Shown here piece after piece: positions 62,452 to 64,000 of a stretch of DNA of 64,000 nt (its first letter is position 1; each line of letters begins with the position of its first letter). The notes under the pieces are model-generated. The model was not told the DNA's origin. It saw nothing but the letters and a program-made list of their open reading frames with translations, and did not search any database. This stretch comes from Acanthopleura granulata (taxonomy: Eukaryota > Mollusca > Polyplacophora > Chitonida > Chitonidae), in NCBI GenBank assembly GCA_016165875.1, contig JABBOT010000080.1, positions 48,690,032 through 48,754,031 of the forward strand, in the 5' to 3' direction. The translations under genes and the position numbers were made by a program.

Positions 62452-62660
62452 TTATTTATTTGATTGGTGTTTTATGCCATACTCAAGAATATTTCACTTA
62501 TAAGACAGTGGCCGGTATTATGGTAGGAGGAAACTGTGCCGAACCCAGACAAAACCCATGGAGAGGAAGCCAGCATGAACTGGACTTGAACTTACAGCGA
62601 CTACATTGGTGGGAGGCTCCTGGGTCATTACGGTGCGTTAGCGTGCTAACTACACTGTAT
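62452..62660 (-). mobile_element. SINE in antisense within the COG4 3' UTR
   Basis: (TTTA)n tail, 3' domain (GATTGGTGTTTTATGCCATA), middle region and part of the head (ACTTGAACTTACAGCGACTA, then GCGTTAGCGTGCTAAC), reverse strand. Confidence 0.75.
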
Positions 62661-63187
62661 TATTTTCATTGATTGATATCATAGTGCTTTCTGAGCTGGA
62701 AAGATTTTACTTTATGTAGTGAAAGGTAAATAGAATTTTTGTCCCAGTTTAAATCTTTATAAGGGAAATGTAATGATATATATCTTGATTGGAAAACCCT
62801 TTGTTACACGGGTTGGGTTATCCATTTATGTTGAGAGGTCAGACGACGTTTTGAATGCTGGTTTATACCTAGCAAATACTTTTGTAATTTCATGTGAAAA
62901 GAAGATTGATTAAAGAACAAAGTTTACCAAGTCTCTTTATTTATCTGTAAAATGCATATTTGTAGGGTTTTATAAAGTTAATTTAAAAACTGTACAGGTA
63001 GCTCATCTGGGTGGGTCGTAGACACTTTTACCTGTTCAGATTATTCCTTATTAGGTCCACAATGGAAGGTTGCTGTTAATTTGTGGTCATTCATCTGTAT
63101 ATAGTTGTAAAAATGTATATCAGTGTACAGAAATATGCAGACTACTGTCAGGTCTGTAAGGGGCCAATGTCATTATCAACTGCTAAA

Positions 63188-63193
63188 AATAAA
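63188..63193 (+). terminator. Candidate COG4 polyadenylation signal
   Basis: AATAAA about 1.28 kb past the COG4 stop codon. Confidence 0.45.
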
Positions 63194-63210
63194 GTATATT
63201 TATACAGTTT

Positions 63211-64000
63211 ACGAAAGTTCTTTCTTTATTTCTTTTGAATAAAAAGTAGAATTACTTCCTAAAAAATATATGTCCTGAATGACCTAAGATTTTATCCTTG
63301 ACTAAGTTGTTTATTTTTTGTAGTTGTCCGAGTTAGAATGATTTTAAGGAAGCAGTTTGAGGTTTCTTTGAGGTTGGATGATATATTACTTGAAAAATGT
63401 ACGACTCTAAAAATAATATTTTATGACAATATATATATAATTTGCCCAGAAAAATGCTCTTTTTGGGACAAAATTTTAGATCATTTAGTGTGTAGAGATA
63501 TGAATGCAAACTGCACATACTTGTTGGTAATTTTCATTTGCAGGTATGAGCATTCGATGTGCGTTACAGGCCTACAGCTACATGTATTCCTTGGAGGCAG
63601 TGCAGTAGATTGAAATTGTAGACAAGTTAACAAATTGATACATTAGAGCCATTCATGCAGTTGCATGTAACATAAATGACATAAGGGAATATTTAAAGAA
63701 TATTTTTTTTAATACAAAATGTATATGTAATATGTATATTTTGTATACTGTGGTATGTGATTTTGTATACCGTGGTATGTGATTTTGCCTTTGAATGTAA
63801 AATGCCTCACGGAAGAGAAAATCATCGAAGGCTATTGAAGATTTCATTCATTGAGTCCTATCTGTATGGTTCGTATCTCTTGTGAGGCCATGATTGAGAC
63901 ATGGGCCGGGATAAATTATCAATGACCAAAGAGTTAATAGAGCGTCTCCTTTCTATCCGGTGATTAGCCAGTCATTATCGCCAATAGATGTCTGCAGGAA
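63211..64000. other. Downstream intergenic DNA, nothing recognised
   Basis: AT-rich. The only structure seen is a 22-base direct duplication at about 63740-63787 (GTGGTATGTGATTTTG repeated). Confidence 0.5.

Larger units (their letters stand above)
61913..63210 (+). other. COG4 3' UTR
   Basis: Follows the stop codon. AATAAA at 63188-63193 is the best polyadenylation signal. The UTR contains an antisense SINE (62452-62660). Confidence 0.6.

Overview
This window is animal genomic DNA: genes are split into many short exons by GT-AG introns, most of the DNA is AT-rich intron or intergenic sequence full of minisatellites, and tRNA-derived SINEs with a (AAAT)n tail recur on both strands. The proteins are clearly metazoan. 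The SINE type and the degenerate tandem repeats resemble what is common in marine lophotrochozoans, so a mollusc is my best guess (inference, not proven).

Layout. (1) 1-10624, minus strand: the 5' and middle exons of an organic anion transporter gene (SLCO/OATP family); its 3' end lies outside the window. A broken pogo/Tigger-like transposase and a small inverted-repeat element sit in its introns. (2) 10700-21400: gene-poor DNA holding a decayed rhodopsin-type GPCR (15270-15883), SINEs, a 57-bp minisatellite (about 18420-19495) inside a larger degenerate repeat field, and several hairpin elements. (3) 22241-44104, minus strand: a complete SF3B3 gene (splicing factor 3b subunit 3), 27 coding exons that join in phase to 1,217 codons, the length known for the human protein. 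(4) 46671-61912, plus strand: a complete COG4 gene (Golgi tethering complex subunit 4), 21 exons joining to 760 codons, with 3' UTR to about 63.2 kb.

SF3B3 and COG4 are head to head. A good splice donor and YY1-like motifs near 46.55-46.68 kb suggest that SF3B3 has a non-coding first exon there and that both genes share one bidirectional promoter. The same divergent pair exists in human.

The most interesting layer is inside the SF3B3 introns. Four sense-oriented elements look like C/D-box snoRNAs with boxes C, D', C' and D and a terminal stem; two more are decayed. Their guide segments match conserved large-subunit rRNA motifs. Two ~135-nt elements in introns 4 and 6 look like paralogous H/ACA snoRNAs. 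In addition, tandem repeats have duplicated 3' splice sites of SF3B3 exons 4 and 14 and the pyrimidine tract of COG4 exon 9. Two of the extra exon 4 acceptors would extend the protein in frame. All rRNA matches and family statements come from memory and were not searched.
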